Assembly (NCBI GenBank): GCA_030407085.1
Contig: CM059582.1
Span: forward strand, 67,625,001-67,689,000
DNA: 64,000 nucleotides
Source: Trichopria drosophilae
Lineage: Eukaryota; Arthropoda; Insecta; Hymenoptera; Diapriidae
Direction of reading: 5' to 3'
Under the pieces are notes generated by a model. That model was not told the DNA's origin, made no database searches, and saw nothing but the letters and a program-made list of their open reading frames with translations. Of the stretch, positions 44,737-54,344 are shown piece after piece. Both the position numbers and the translations under genes were made by a program. Position 1 is the stretch's first letter; each line of letters opens with the position of its first letter.

Positions 44737-46327
44737 CAGTGCCCCTCACTTTAATTATAATCGTAGCGCCGTGTTTATTAATTTGACTATAAGTAAAGAA
44801 GATATTATCTCCGCATCTAAACAATTAAAAGATGACTTAAGCTGCGGGCCAGATTTACTGCCTCCAGTATTTATAAAGAAGTGCATTTCATCTCTGATCG
44901 AACCCTTGTTGCTGATTTTCAATTTTTCTTTATCCTCGGGCATATTTCCCTCTCCATGGAAGAGAACCTTTGTTACACCTATCTTTAAACCCGGCAACAA
45001 ACAAAATATATGTAATTATCGCCCGATCTCCATATTAAATGTAATATCAAAATTATTCGACTATATAGTCGCTTCTAAACTTTCCAACTATATTTTTAAT
45101 AAAGTTGCAAGTCGGCAGCATGGGTTTGTGAGGGGTAGATCTGTAATTTCCAACCTTCTATCTTTTTCATCATTTGTTAACGATGCTCTCGATTCCGCGA
45201 TACAAGTAGATGCAGTGTATCTGGACTTTACGAAAGCGTTTGATTCAGTGGATCACGGTATACTTATTGATAAACTGCGCGCAGCTGGGTTTGGAGGTAC
45301 ATTGCTATTGTGGTTGCACTCTTATCTAACAGAACGCGTTCAGGCTGTCCGGGTAAAGGGGTACGTTTCAGAGTTTTATGAGACACAATCCGGTGTACCT
45401 CAAGGGTCACACCTAGGTCCTTTATTATTTATTATCTTTATCAACGATATAAAAAACGTGATATCATCATCTCAATTTCTTCTTTATGCGGACGACCTGA
45501 AAATATACAATACTATACAGTCTCCAATGGATGCTACGAAAATCCAATGCGATTTGGAGCGTATCGGCGAATGGTGTAACACCAACCGCCTATACTTAAA
45601 CCCAATTAAGTGCAAGGCCGTCCACTTCTCTAGATCACGTTCAATCCTAGAATATCAGTATCTGATCGGCAATCATCCTTTAGATAATGTTAAATCCATC
45701 AAAGATCTAGGCGTTGTGATTGACTCCCAGAGGTCCTTCTCACAGCACCTGTATTTGGCCTCGAATAAGGCTTTTAAGCAGCTTGGTTTTCTTATCCGTT
45801 CCACAAAAAAATTCACTGATACAACTGCAATTATTAACCTGTATAAATCCTTGGTCTTACCTCATTTAACGTTTGCCTCCTCCATTTGGTCTCCATATAC
45901 AAATTCAGACATCCATATTTTAGAATCTGTCCAAAGAAAATTTTTAAGATATTTATCACACAAAACTCCAACCCCCATGCACAGGTTTTCTCATGATTAT
46001 TCCGCTATCTCACAACAATTTAACATTCCAACAATTCACTCACTTCATAAATTTTATGATATACTGCTCGTCGACAAAATCGTACCTGGGTCCATTAAAT
46101 CGCCGGAAGTACAAAATCTTTTTTCATTTCGTACACAAATGCATTCGCACCGCTCCTTTCGATCCTTATTCGAGGTCAGAAGCAGGTCAAATTTTTCATT
46201 TTACTCGGTTATCAATCGTCTGCGAAGATCTTGGAATGCTATTCCACTCCCGCCGAATAGTTTTGACAGTACGTCCGCATTTCTGATTAACTGTAGGATA
46301 TCAACTCTAAAGTTTTATGCACCATAA
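44737..46327 (+). pseudogene. LINE ORF2 reverse transcriptase, missing its N-terminal part
   Basis: The frame is open from before 44737 to TAA 46327. Motifs in order: CGPDLLPPVFIKKC, YRPISILNVISKLFD, QHGFVRGRSV, LDFTKAFDSVDH, SGVPQGSHLGPLLF, the catalytic YADD (LLYADDLKIY), LNPIKCK and LGVVIDS. These are the reverse transcriptase blocks of non-LTR elements; the tail with VQRKFLRYL and RRSWNAIPLPP is of CR1/Jockey-group type. It copies LINE RNA at nicked target DNA. Here it cannot work because the endonuclease is deleted and the start is missing. Confidence 0.85.
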
Positions 46328-46482
46328 ACGTCCTTATTTATAATATTATTATAATGTTAACACGTATTGCGTCCATGATGTCACCGTACTATGCTCTGTA
46401 GATATTGTGTATATATTTTTTGTTTTTCAAATATTATATTTGTATTGAATACTCACTATGTATGTGAGGGCAATTTTTGCCC

Positions 46483-46517
46483 GTAAATAAATAAAATAAA
46501 TAAATAAAATAAATAAA
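46483..46517 (+). repeat. 3' simple-sequence tail of the LINE
   Basis: GTAAATAAATAAAATAAATA-type repeats of 4-5 bp directly before the right target duplication, as expected for the 3' end of CR1-like LINEs. Confidence 0.75.
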
Positions 46518-47193
46518 ATTTCGGCGGAAAGTTTTAAAACATACCATTTCGGCTAAAATTTATAAAACATACAATTTCGACGAAGAAATTTATTTGCTTC
46601 AATTTTAAGTTGGTAATACTGTTCTTTTAAAAAAATGTACTAAAAAATATTTTATGTCAAGTTGCATAATTTATTTAGCTTATTTCCTTATTAGATTACT
46701 GTCTTATAGTAAATTATTTTCACTCACGTATTTACAATCTTTGTCCATTTTTTTTATGTAGTGATTTATAATAACTTGGGGTTTTAATTCATTTGATTAA
46801 ATATAAATTTACAATTTTAATTTGAAAAATAACAATTAATTAATTAATTGTTGTTTCACAATATTCAGTTGCAAATTTTTATTCAATGAAATTAATTGAA
46901 CTGCAGTGAAAATTGTGGAAAGGATGCATTCTATTTGGATATCTGACCAATTTCGAGAGAAATACATTCATCATTTAATATTTTTAGTAAATATTTCACA
47001 AGACAAAAAATATGAATCGTAAATAACTCTATACATGCATAACCTTATTTACGTCGAACCAGTATTGCCAACTTAAAATAGAAGCGAATAAATTACTTCG
47101 TCGAAATGGTATGATTTATAATCTTTAGCCGAAATGGTATGTTTTATAAATTTCAGCCGAAATGGTATGTTTTTCCACCAAGCCGACGATTTG

Positions 47194-48602
47194 TTGATGG
47201 TACAAAATGCTTCTGGGCGATTTCAACTATTGCGGAGAAATATTTTCTAAGAATAGATTATCAATGCAGTATAAATATATAAAACCTACAATAAAAATCT
47301 ATGTGCGCATAGTAAATTTTTCATTTGGTATGTATCAATGATTAATAAAGGTTCTATTGTGGTTACAGTTTTGCTGTGTTTGCATAACTGAAAGCCTGAA
47401 ACGTGTTTAATCCAGACCGTAAATACTATTAATTAGTTAAAAATACTTTTAGGTGATTACATGTGTTGCTAGAAAAAATTCGATTTAGCATGTTTTTCAA
47501 AATAATAATTACCAAAGAGACCCTAAGCTTCATTGCCCTTACTTTTAACCGATTTCAAAAAGAAGAAGGTTCTATGTTCATCGCGATGTATGTTTTTTTT
47601 TATGTACGAGTTTTTATTGCACTCCTTGAACGCTTCTGAAGCAATTTGAAAAATTCTTTTTTTTTATGGTCAGTCATGTCATAGTGGAAATGGTGTATTT
47701 TTATTGTTAATGTTTTGCAGAATCGTAAGCGTTCATTCTCAGTAACAGTAAGATGAAGAAAAATTGAATTTCGTCGATTACAGCGCCATCTATCGCGAAA
47801 CGAGAAAAATGTTTTAGACAAATCATACGCACTTTTATTCAAAGAATCTGAATATGCAATAAAAAATAGGGGTTCCCATTTAAGATTTCGAATTAATTTC
47901 GGGCCAATTTTAATATCACTGTATGTACACCTTAGACCCATTAAATTTTCATTCTTAACATTTTTTCGTAGAGTGCGTACTTTTCGAGATATTTGAGAGT
48001 TTCAACTCAAAAGAAACACCCTGTATATGTATGTAGCTGTGCTATCATATGGACAGGGCTATAACTCAGTCCGGGTTAGATTTAGCGTGTCGAAACAGTT
48101 TGATCTTCTAGCAAATTCTTTCATTTCGCTATCGTTTTCAACACGGCACAAGTCCGTAAGGTTTATATTTCCTTAGCTGTTGATAATGTAAGGACATGGC
48201 TCTCTACCACTGCTGCGGTATACAGATAGCGGCCCCTGGGGATAGGCAACCCCGCATACATGTCTGAATCAGGAGTCCCGCGCTCAGAACAGTTGCCGCA
48301 CAAAAGATTCAGGGGACGTAATCCGCTAGTGAAGTGGATTCCTAGCTGATCATAAGGAGAGCCGTGGGACGACGAAATCAACCTCGATCGAACAGTTTTG
48401 GCTTAGTAGAAGAGAATTCTCTCTCCTGTACCTCGCTTTCCTTTCTGGGAAGACGGAAGTAATTCGGAGAGGTTTCTGTTACTCCCTTCCTCTTTCTACT
48501 TACTATATGCAGCCAGTCATCAGAACTTCGGGGGACACCAGCCTCTTCGGTCCAGCGATCTATACTACAGCCGTCCAGCCGAATGCAGCCCCTCGCTTCC
48601 AA
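47194..48602. other. Gene-free stretch between the DNA element and the large inverted repeat
   Basis: 47580-48030 contains AAGAAACACCCTGTATATG, a sequence I recall at the ends of several insect DNA elements, but no partner end is seen. 48050-48600 is GC-richer; minus-strand frames in it have no recognisable motif. Confidence 0.3.
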
Positions 48603-49376
48603 GTAAGCGATAAGCTGGTGCCGCAGCAGTAGAGAAAGTCGATGCGCTGTTGGAAAACGAAACAGCGTACGCTGCGCCGGAGAAACGCTTGCGGCACGAG
48701 TCGAAAGTCGTTCCTTCGTGGCAAAGACGTTTTGCCACGCGCCGCACAAGAATACTTGGTGCAGCGAAGGGAGAAAGGCACTGATCTATACAATATGGAT
48801 AGGGTATACGGTCAAAAAGCTGATACGATTAGAAGCCCCGATGGACCGAATTTTTCAGGGCCGGAAATACCCGAAGGGGTTCGCAAACATAATCGAATCA
48901 TTCGCTGCCGGATGTTCATGCGTTGAAAATGACTGCAGCTAGCAGTTTATCAGCCGTTTTGCGGCTTATCTCGTAAAGGGTTGTAGTAGCCGAGTGGTTA
49001 AAGCGCTCGACTGATGAATATAACTTTTGTAGTTCGCGTACTCGCAAATGCTTTTTTTTTTTTTAATTTTTATAATTAGGAATTTATTGCAATTTCTTAA
49101 ATGCTATTCAAATTATTTATTGTATATTTTTTAAAGGAATTTTTAATTTTTTAAATATACTTTTTAACCTAACTTAAGGTATTTTCTGTAACTTATTTTG
49201 ACGAATATGGCGTTAAATAAAACTGAAACATGTTTTCTCTACTTTTATTTATATAGTTGTATATTACCGTTGTATTAAATAAATAAATTTCTTCAGTTAG
49301 GAAGATATTGCCAAAATGTTTTTAATTCTTCTTTATCCGCCAAAAATGAAATTAATATGTCACAATACTTTTTACG
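48603..49376 (+). repeat. Left arm of a 10.4 kb inverted pair
   Basis: From GTAAGCGATAAGCTGGTGCC to TCACAATACTTTTTACGT, the sequence returns in reverse complement at 58283-59001 with small differences. The right arm lacks about 50 bp corresponding to 48990-49041. Outside the arms identity stops. Confidence 0.8.
48982..49050 (+). repeat. tRNA-like SINE head followed by a T run
   Basis: TAGTAGCCGAGTGGTTAAAGCGC is close to an A box with D arm; GTAGTTCGCGTACTC is a weak B box. A run of thirteen T follows. The anticodon arm does not pair properly, so it is not a working tRNA gene. Confidence 0.5.
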
Positions 49377-49400
49377 TATATAAAATAGTAGCTTATATTA
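49051..49400. repeat. Dispersed 0.3 kb repeat, copy 1
   Basis: Order of blocks: AATTTATTGCAATTTCTTAAATGC, a TTATTTATTGTATA block, GTAACTTATTTTGAC, a TTCTTCAGTTAGGAAGATATTG block and TTATCCGCCAAAAATGAAATT. The same order recurs at 49855-50180, 53520-53840 and, inverted, within 58283-58600. A partial copy lies near 49590-49700. Confidence 0.65.
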
Positions 49401-49854
49401 TGCAAAAGATTTGTGACTAATACCATACCCATCTATTTTCCAATACTTGGAATGTTATTTTTACTTACTCTAATTTTATGAAGCTTTAAATAATGCTTAA
49501 ATATAATTAAAATTAAAAAATGCCGCGACAACGACATTATGAAAGTAATAATAAAAAGGTAACACATTGTCTAAACTAGTAGTATTGAATAGATAATTTT
49601 CCAAAGTTATAGAAATATTGCCACAGTTTTTCACTTCTTATTTATCCGCCAAAAATGAAATTGATGTGTAATAATATTTTTTTCCGATTCAAAATAGTCA
49701 CTAATATTATGCAAAATGATCTGTAACTATAATGAAACTATACCTAATCAATGTCCATTATTTGGAATGTTGTTGTTACTAAGTCTTTTTTATTTAGCTT
49801 TAAAAAAATGCTTAAAAATAATAAAAGTTAAAAAAGAATTTGGTAAAAAAAATA

Positions 49855-50183
49855 TTATAATTTATTAAATGCTATTTAAATTATTTATTATATACTTTTT
49901 AAAATATTGTAATTGTTTAAAGAAATTGAAAGTCTTTAAATATACTTTTTCTCGTAATTATGATATATTTTTTGTAACTTATTTCGGTGACATTTCTATT
50001 TGTGAGAATCATCATTATCAGTGACAGGCATTATTATATAATACATTTTCTAAATTAGTAGTAATAAACAAATAATTTTCTACAGTTAGGACAATATCGC
50101 CAAAATGTTCCTATTTCTTCCTTATCCGCCAAAAATCAAATTAATATGTTATAATTTTTTGTACGTATATAAAATAGCGGTTT
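49855..50183. repeat. Dispersed 0.3 kb repeat, copy 2
   Basis: Closest to the copy at 53520-53840 (shared ACATTTCTATT...GTGAGAATCAT block). It runs directly into the target duplication of the LTR retrotransposon, which interrupted it. Confidence 0.65.
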
Positions 50184-50188
50184 ATGTT

Positions 50189-50473
50189 TGTTACGATCGG
50201 TAGATCGTAGTCTCCTTAAATATCCATGTAATTCTCAAAGTCCACCGTGAGAATATGCACGGCTTGCGACTTCATATAGAAGTCAAGAGTGCAAGCTCAG
50301 CATAGTCCCACGGTTGGAAATAAATGCGATGACGAACTTCACTGCGCTCTCGAATCTAGGCGGCATCGAAGGAGTCAGTCGCGGAAGGACATCCAAACGA
50401 ACTTCGCGGCTCCTCATGTTTGTAACCTTCCCCACCCACCGCTCGCGCTGTTACGAACCGCGTGTTCCTAACA
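50189..50473 (+). repeat. 5' LTR
   Basis: 285 bp, TGTTACG to CCTAACA. It contains AATAAA at 50319-50324. It differs from the 3' LTR at a handful of positions, so insertion is probably not ancient. Confidence 0.9.
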
Positions 50474-50480
50474 TATAAAT

Positions 50481-50497
50481 TGGTGGCAGCGTCGGGG
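50481..50497 (+). promoter_or_regulatory. Candidate primer binding site
   Basis: TGGTGGCAGCGTCGGGG starts 8 bases after the 5' LTR. It begins with TGG as required for pairing with a tRNA CCA end. I recall the same sequence in insect gypsy-like elements; the tRNA is not identified. Confidence 0.6.
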
Positions 50498-50881
50498 CTC
50501 CGCGCGCGATTTTTTTTTCCAATAAAAATCATGTGGGGTATCATCCCCCTTTACGCCGAGTGTCGAAACCGCCCTCCTAACGCTACCGAGGGGTGACAAA
50601 TTTTTTTTTCGGGATACGCACGTACTTTGGAAATCGCGAGTGTAAAATAAAAAATCGCGCACGTCGCGTATTATATGTTAAAAGTACGCGTATCCTGGAG
50701 GAGGACGATTTTCCCTCCCAAAAAGGAACAAATTTAAAAAATTGAGTGTCGCGTATATGCACCTTTCATTGTGCGCGTATCCCGAGGGAGGATGAATTTT
50801 TCCTTCTCCAAGAACTTTCAAGAAAATACTTGGAAATCGGCGAGTGAGTGTGTGAACGATTGAGGGAAGAATAACATTTTT

Positions 50882-52209
50882 TTGGAAGAATACGTGAGTG
50901 GAAGAATGATGGAATTCCACGAAAGAAATATCGACAAACATATTCCGGAGTACTACGGAGATGAGTGCAATTATTTATCATTCGCATCTAAGGTACGTCA
51001 ATGTCTAGAATTCCCAGAAAAGTATTCGCCGCTTATACTATATAGACACTATAAGAAAAGTATTAAAGCGAAAACTAAAGGACGAAGCACAAAAGTTCGG
51101 TCATCTCATGCAGCTCTATTCACATTTAGACCATTGGATAAATGCAGTAGATTTTGAACATGCTGTCAGATGGATTAGGCACTTTAGGCACGGAGTTGAT
51201 TCCACTATACGAACGAAATATATATATCGGACGGTGAAGAAACTGATAATGAAGATGACGGAACGTACGAGGAAGACGAATATGACGACTACGAAGCCGA
51301 CATAAACTCCAGCGATGATGAGGACTCCGATGAATGGACCGACATTGAAACGGAAGCGAAGAACCCGACAACAATCCTTCCGAGGACAATGACGACGTAG
51401 AAGGGACAAGAAATCAACGAGAATATAAGTTCCAAAAAGGCCCGGTTGAATCTTCGCCAGAAGAAGACGTGGAAGTACCCACGCAAACATACAGAGCGCA
51501 AGTACAGACGCCGCAGAAGCCTATCCACGGAAGTGCCAATCAAAGCCAGTACGGATCCGCTGCAACAATAAACAAATTCGAAATTCCTGAAAATATGAAG
51601 TTTTCAGAAAAATTGGAAACCTCGGCAAATGTCCCTACTCAGTTACCCGGAAATAATGTTGGAAATCTTGCCAAAAATCATGCCATTCTTGTTGGAAACA
51701 CTGTTAAAAGTCTCATCGGTAATCCTACTCAACTCGAAGGAAAAGTAGAGAATATAAAAGTAAAGGTACAAGAAAACGAAAATATCGCAAATTGTGAAGT
51801 GGCAAATCAAAACCAAGTACCGTCCAAAGTGCATAAAAGCGAAAAAATTAATGTAGAACAAGTTTGGGATAAAACGGGTGAAGACATCCAGAAGTCTTCA
51901 TTAAAAAGTAGCTTCGACGAATTACCAAACAACCAAGACAGTCAAGATATAATGCAAATAGTGACAGGAAAATTAAAAAATGACAAAAAGCAAAAAGTGG
52001 TAAATCTTACTGAAGATAAGATTGACAGAGTGAGAACATTAATTGGAAAAAGTTTAAAAACGAAAATAATAAATAATGAAGAAGATAATGAGAAAAACAC
52101 CGTGACTGAACTCGGAGAGAAAAAATCAGTGAAATTAGTGGAGGAATTCGAAAAAGAAAAATCAGTGTCAGAATACAAAGAGAATAAACTAGAACCCGAA
52201 GAGACATGA
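50882..52209 (+). pseudogene. Interior reading frames of the LTR element, unrecognised, broken
   Basis: Three partly overlapping frames on the plus strand. The first (from about 50882) reads HIPEYYGDECNYLSFASKV and stops at 51157. Another reads HLDHWINAVDFEHAVRWI and then, near 51224-51350, a strongly acidic segment (DGEETDNEDD, DEYDDYEAD). The longest, 51469-52209, is hydrophilic, Lys/Glu/Asn-rich with several coiled-coil-like stretches (EEFEKEKSVSEYKENK). I see no zinc knuckle, no DTG/DSG and no YxDD. It may be a gag-like or captured sequence; function unknown. Confidence 0.4.
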
Positions 52210-52793
52210 TCAGTGAAATCAGTGATCGAACTTAATGAAAAAAACGCGACTGAAAATAAAATTGAAAAAGTTCAAAAAATGGAAATGAAACATAGGGCAT
52301 TTTACAGGCCTCCGCCTGAGCCACCTCCGAGTGAGCAAGGCGAAGAGAGGAAGAGGTAATCGCTTCTCCTCTTTGTGTGGCTATCCGTACTCGCGCGGAT
52401 AACTGCATCCCACCAACGGGCAAGGAAGTAAGCCGAGAATTCGAGATGCTCCGGCCTACCCCTCTCCAAGGAACTCCGAAAGTGAAAAAAGTGGAGATAG
52501 ACGCAGCGGAGATAACCGCAAATGCCTGAATTTAAACAACGAGCCCGAGTCCCAAACCTTTGGAACCAACGGGTTCCCGATCTTCACCGAACACCCGACA
52601 GAGGATCAGGTCGTGTTTGTGCGCAGTTTCGATGTGTATATAGATAAACAAAGTGCCAAAGTGCGCGAGTGAGCATAAATCTAACACACAATTTGACATA
52701 TTAGAGACTCTAAATATTATATATATTTATATACTTCACTGTAAATGAAGCTCATGAAAATTGTATTTTTCGGCGGTGGAACGCCGTTTTTTC

Positions 52794-52805
52794 AAAATGG
52801 GGGAG
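52794..52805 (+). promoter_or_regulatory. Polypurine tract
   Basis: AAAATGGGGGAG ends directly at the first base of the 3' LTR, the position where plus-strand priming occurs in LTR elements. Confidence 0.7.
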
Positions 52806-53090
52806 TGTTACGATCGGTAGATCGTAGTCTCCTTAAATATCAATGTAATTCTCAAAGTCCACCGTGAGAATATGCACGGCTTGCGACTTCACATAGAAGT
52901 CAAGAGTGCAAGCTCAGCATAGTCCCACGGTTGGAAATAAATGCGACGACGAACTTCACTGCGCTCTCGAATCGAGGTGGCATCGAAGGAGTCAGTCGCG
53001 GAAGGACATCCAAACGAACTTCGCGGCTCCACATTTTTGTAACCTTGCCCACACACCGCTTGCGCTGTTACGAACCGCGTGTTCGTAACA
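52806..53090 (+). repeat. 3' LTR
   Basis: 285 bp, same length and ends as the 5' LTR, followed by the ATGTT target duplication. Confidence 0.9.
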
Positions 53091-53404
53091 ATGTTATCCA
53101 AAATTATGTGTAAGTAATGCAATTATACCTATTCAATGTCCATTACTTGGAACTTTGTTTTTACAAATCTTTTTTATGAAGCTTTAAAAATATTCTGAAA
53201 AATAATAAAAATTAAAAAAAAACGATTTTGTAAAAATAATAATAAAAAGATAATACATTGTTTAAACTACCAGTAATAAACAAAAACATTTTCTAAAGTT
53301 GGAAAAATATTGCGACAAGGGTTTTACTTCTTATTTATCCGCCACAATCAAATACGATTGCTGCAGTAATTCATCAACGGCTTTGCGACAACAAATTTAA
53401 ATAA

Positions 53405-53478
53405 GTTCGTTTAGTCGATTGGTTAGAGTGCTTGCCTCGTATTTATGACGTTCGAAGATCGCGTACTGGCGAGTGCAT
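53405..53478 (+). repeat. Second tRNA-like SINE head
   Basis: TTTAGTCGATTGGTTAGAGTGC resembles an A box with D arm and ACGTTCGAAGATCGC a B box. It ends GCGTACTGGCGAGTGC, close to the end of the head at 48982-49050, and is followed by T-rich sequence and the 0.3 kb repeat. Confidence 0.5.
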
Positions 53479-53519
53479 ATTTAATTTTTTTTTCTGTTGT
53501 TTTTACTTTTATTATTATG

Positions 53520-53840
53520 TTAATATTATAATTTATTAAATGCCATTTAAATTATTTATTATATACTTTTTAAAATATTGTAAGTGTTTAAAGAAATTGT
53601 AAGTCTTTAAATATATTTTTTCACGTTATTGTGGTATATTTTTTGTAACTCATTTGGGTTATATTTCTATTCGTGAGAATCATTATTATCAGTGATAGGC
53701 AATATTATGTAATACATTTTCCAAATTAATAGTAATAAATAAATAATTTTCTACAGTTAGGACAATATGGCCAAAATCTTTCTATTTTTCTTTATCAGCC
53801 AAAAATCAATTTAATATGTAATAATATTTTATGTTTAGTA
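53520..53840. repeat. Dispersed 0.3 kb repeat, copy 3
   Basis: Direct copy of 49855-50183 with about 10 percent visible differences. The stretch 53841-54344 beyond it is AT-rich without a supported feature. Confidence 0.65.
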
Positions 53841-54344
53841 TCATAAAACATACATATATCTACACTCAGTCATTCATACGTTGCGAGTTTCCAATGAAAA
53901 AAGGTATTCAAAAATTCTATGTTTAAATACATTTAAAGAACTGGCTAATTGAACCTAGCAACTTGTTTTATGTAAAATTATCTGTAACTAATGCAATTGA
54001 ACCCTTGGCGATCAAAAGGAGATACGCGCGAAACGCCGGAAAATTTGTTGGCCCCTAGGCTCGTAATTTTTTGACTTTCGAATTTTAAAGTTTTCATTAG
54101 ATATCTTAATAGGAAAATTAATTTCGCGAATTTTTTGTTAAAATAAAAAATTTCTATCCCTCTTCGTTTTTAATATAATCGCAAAAAACGAAATTATTTG
54201 AAATATAAAATAACTTAATTATTTTGTCTTTAACTCGTCATATCTTTTACAATAATTGGAATTTTTTAATGAAATTTTTAGGGAACTTGCACTATTCTAT
54301 CTACAAACTAACGTATTTTTCCAAATTATGGTTAGTTATTACGG

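Larger units (their letters stand above)
43803..46517 (+). mobile_element. CR1/Jockey-group LINE, 5'-truncated and internally deleted
   Basis: Flanked by a 5-bp direct repeat ATTTC (43798-43802 and 46518-46522), it lies in the left arm of the surrounding DNA element. It contains the C-terminal part of ORF1, the first part of an endonuclease, and most of a reverse transcriptase. It ends in an AAATAAATAAAAT-type tail (46483-46517). Clade is assigned from motif wording only. Confidence 0.8.
43772..47193. mobile_element. Non-autonomous DNA element with long inverted ends, split by a LINE
   Basis: The left end, CGTCGGCATGGTGGAAAAAC at 43772, returns inverted at 47193. Behind it, both arms carry repeats of AACATACCATTTCGGC-type units and an AATTTATT...GCTTC block (46518-46625 and the mirror at 47050-47165). 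Without the LINE the element would be about 0.7 kb. It has no coding capacity. The target duplication is unclear. Confidence 0.65.
50189..53090. mobile_element. LTR retrotransposon without recognisable pol, 2.9 kb
   Basis: Two 285-bp LTRs, beginning TGTTACGATCGG and ending in TAACA, are nearly identical. A 5-bp target duplication ATGTT lies at 50184-50188 and 53091-53095. A candidate primer binding site follows the left LTR and a purine tract precedes the right LTR. The 2.3 kb interior has no protease, reverse transcriptase or integrase motif, so mobility would depend on enzymes of another element. Confidence 0.9.

Noticed and set aside
47600..47941. Minus-strand frame of 113 codons
   Set aside because: No motif, no splice partner, and the region has features of repeat DNA.
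48378..48942. Several overlapping frames on both strands, repeated at 58660-59227
   Set aside because: They follow from the GC-richer inverted arms; no recognisable motif, and overlapping frames on both strands are equally long.
48982..49050. Functional tRNA gene
   Set aside because: The anticodon arm does not fold and the B box is weak; better read as a SINE head.
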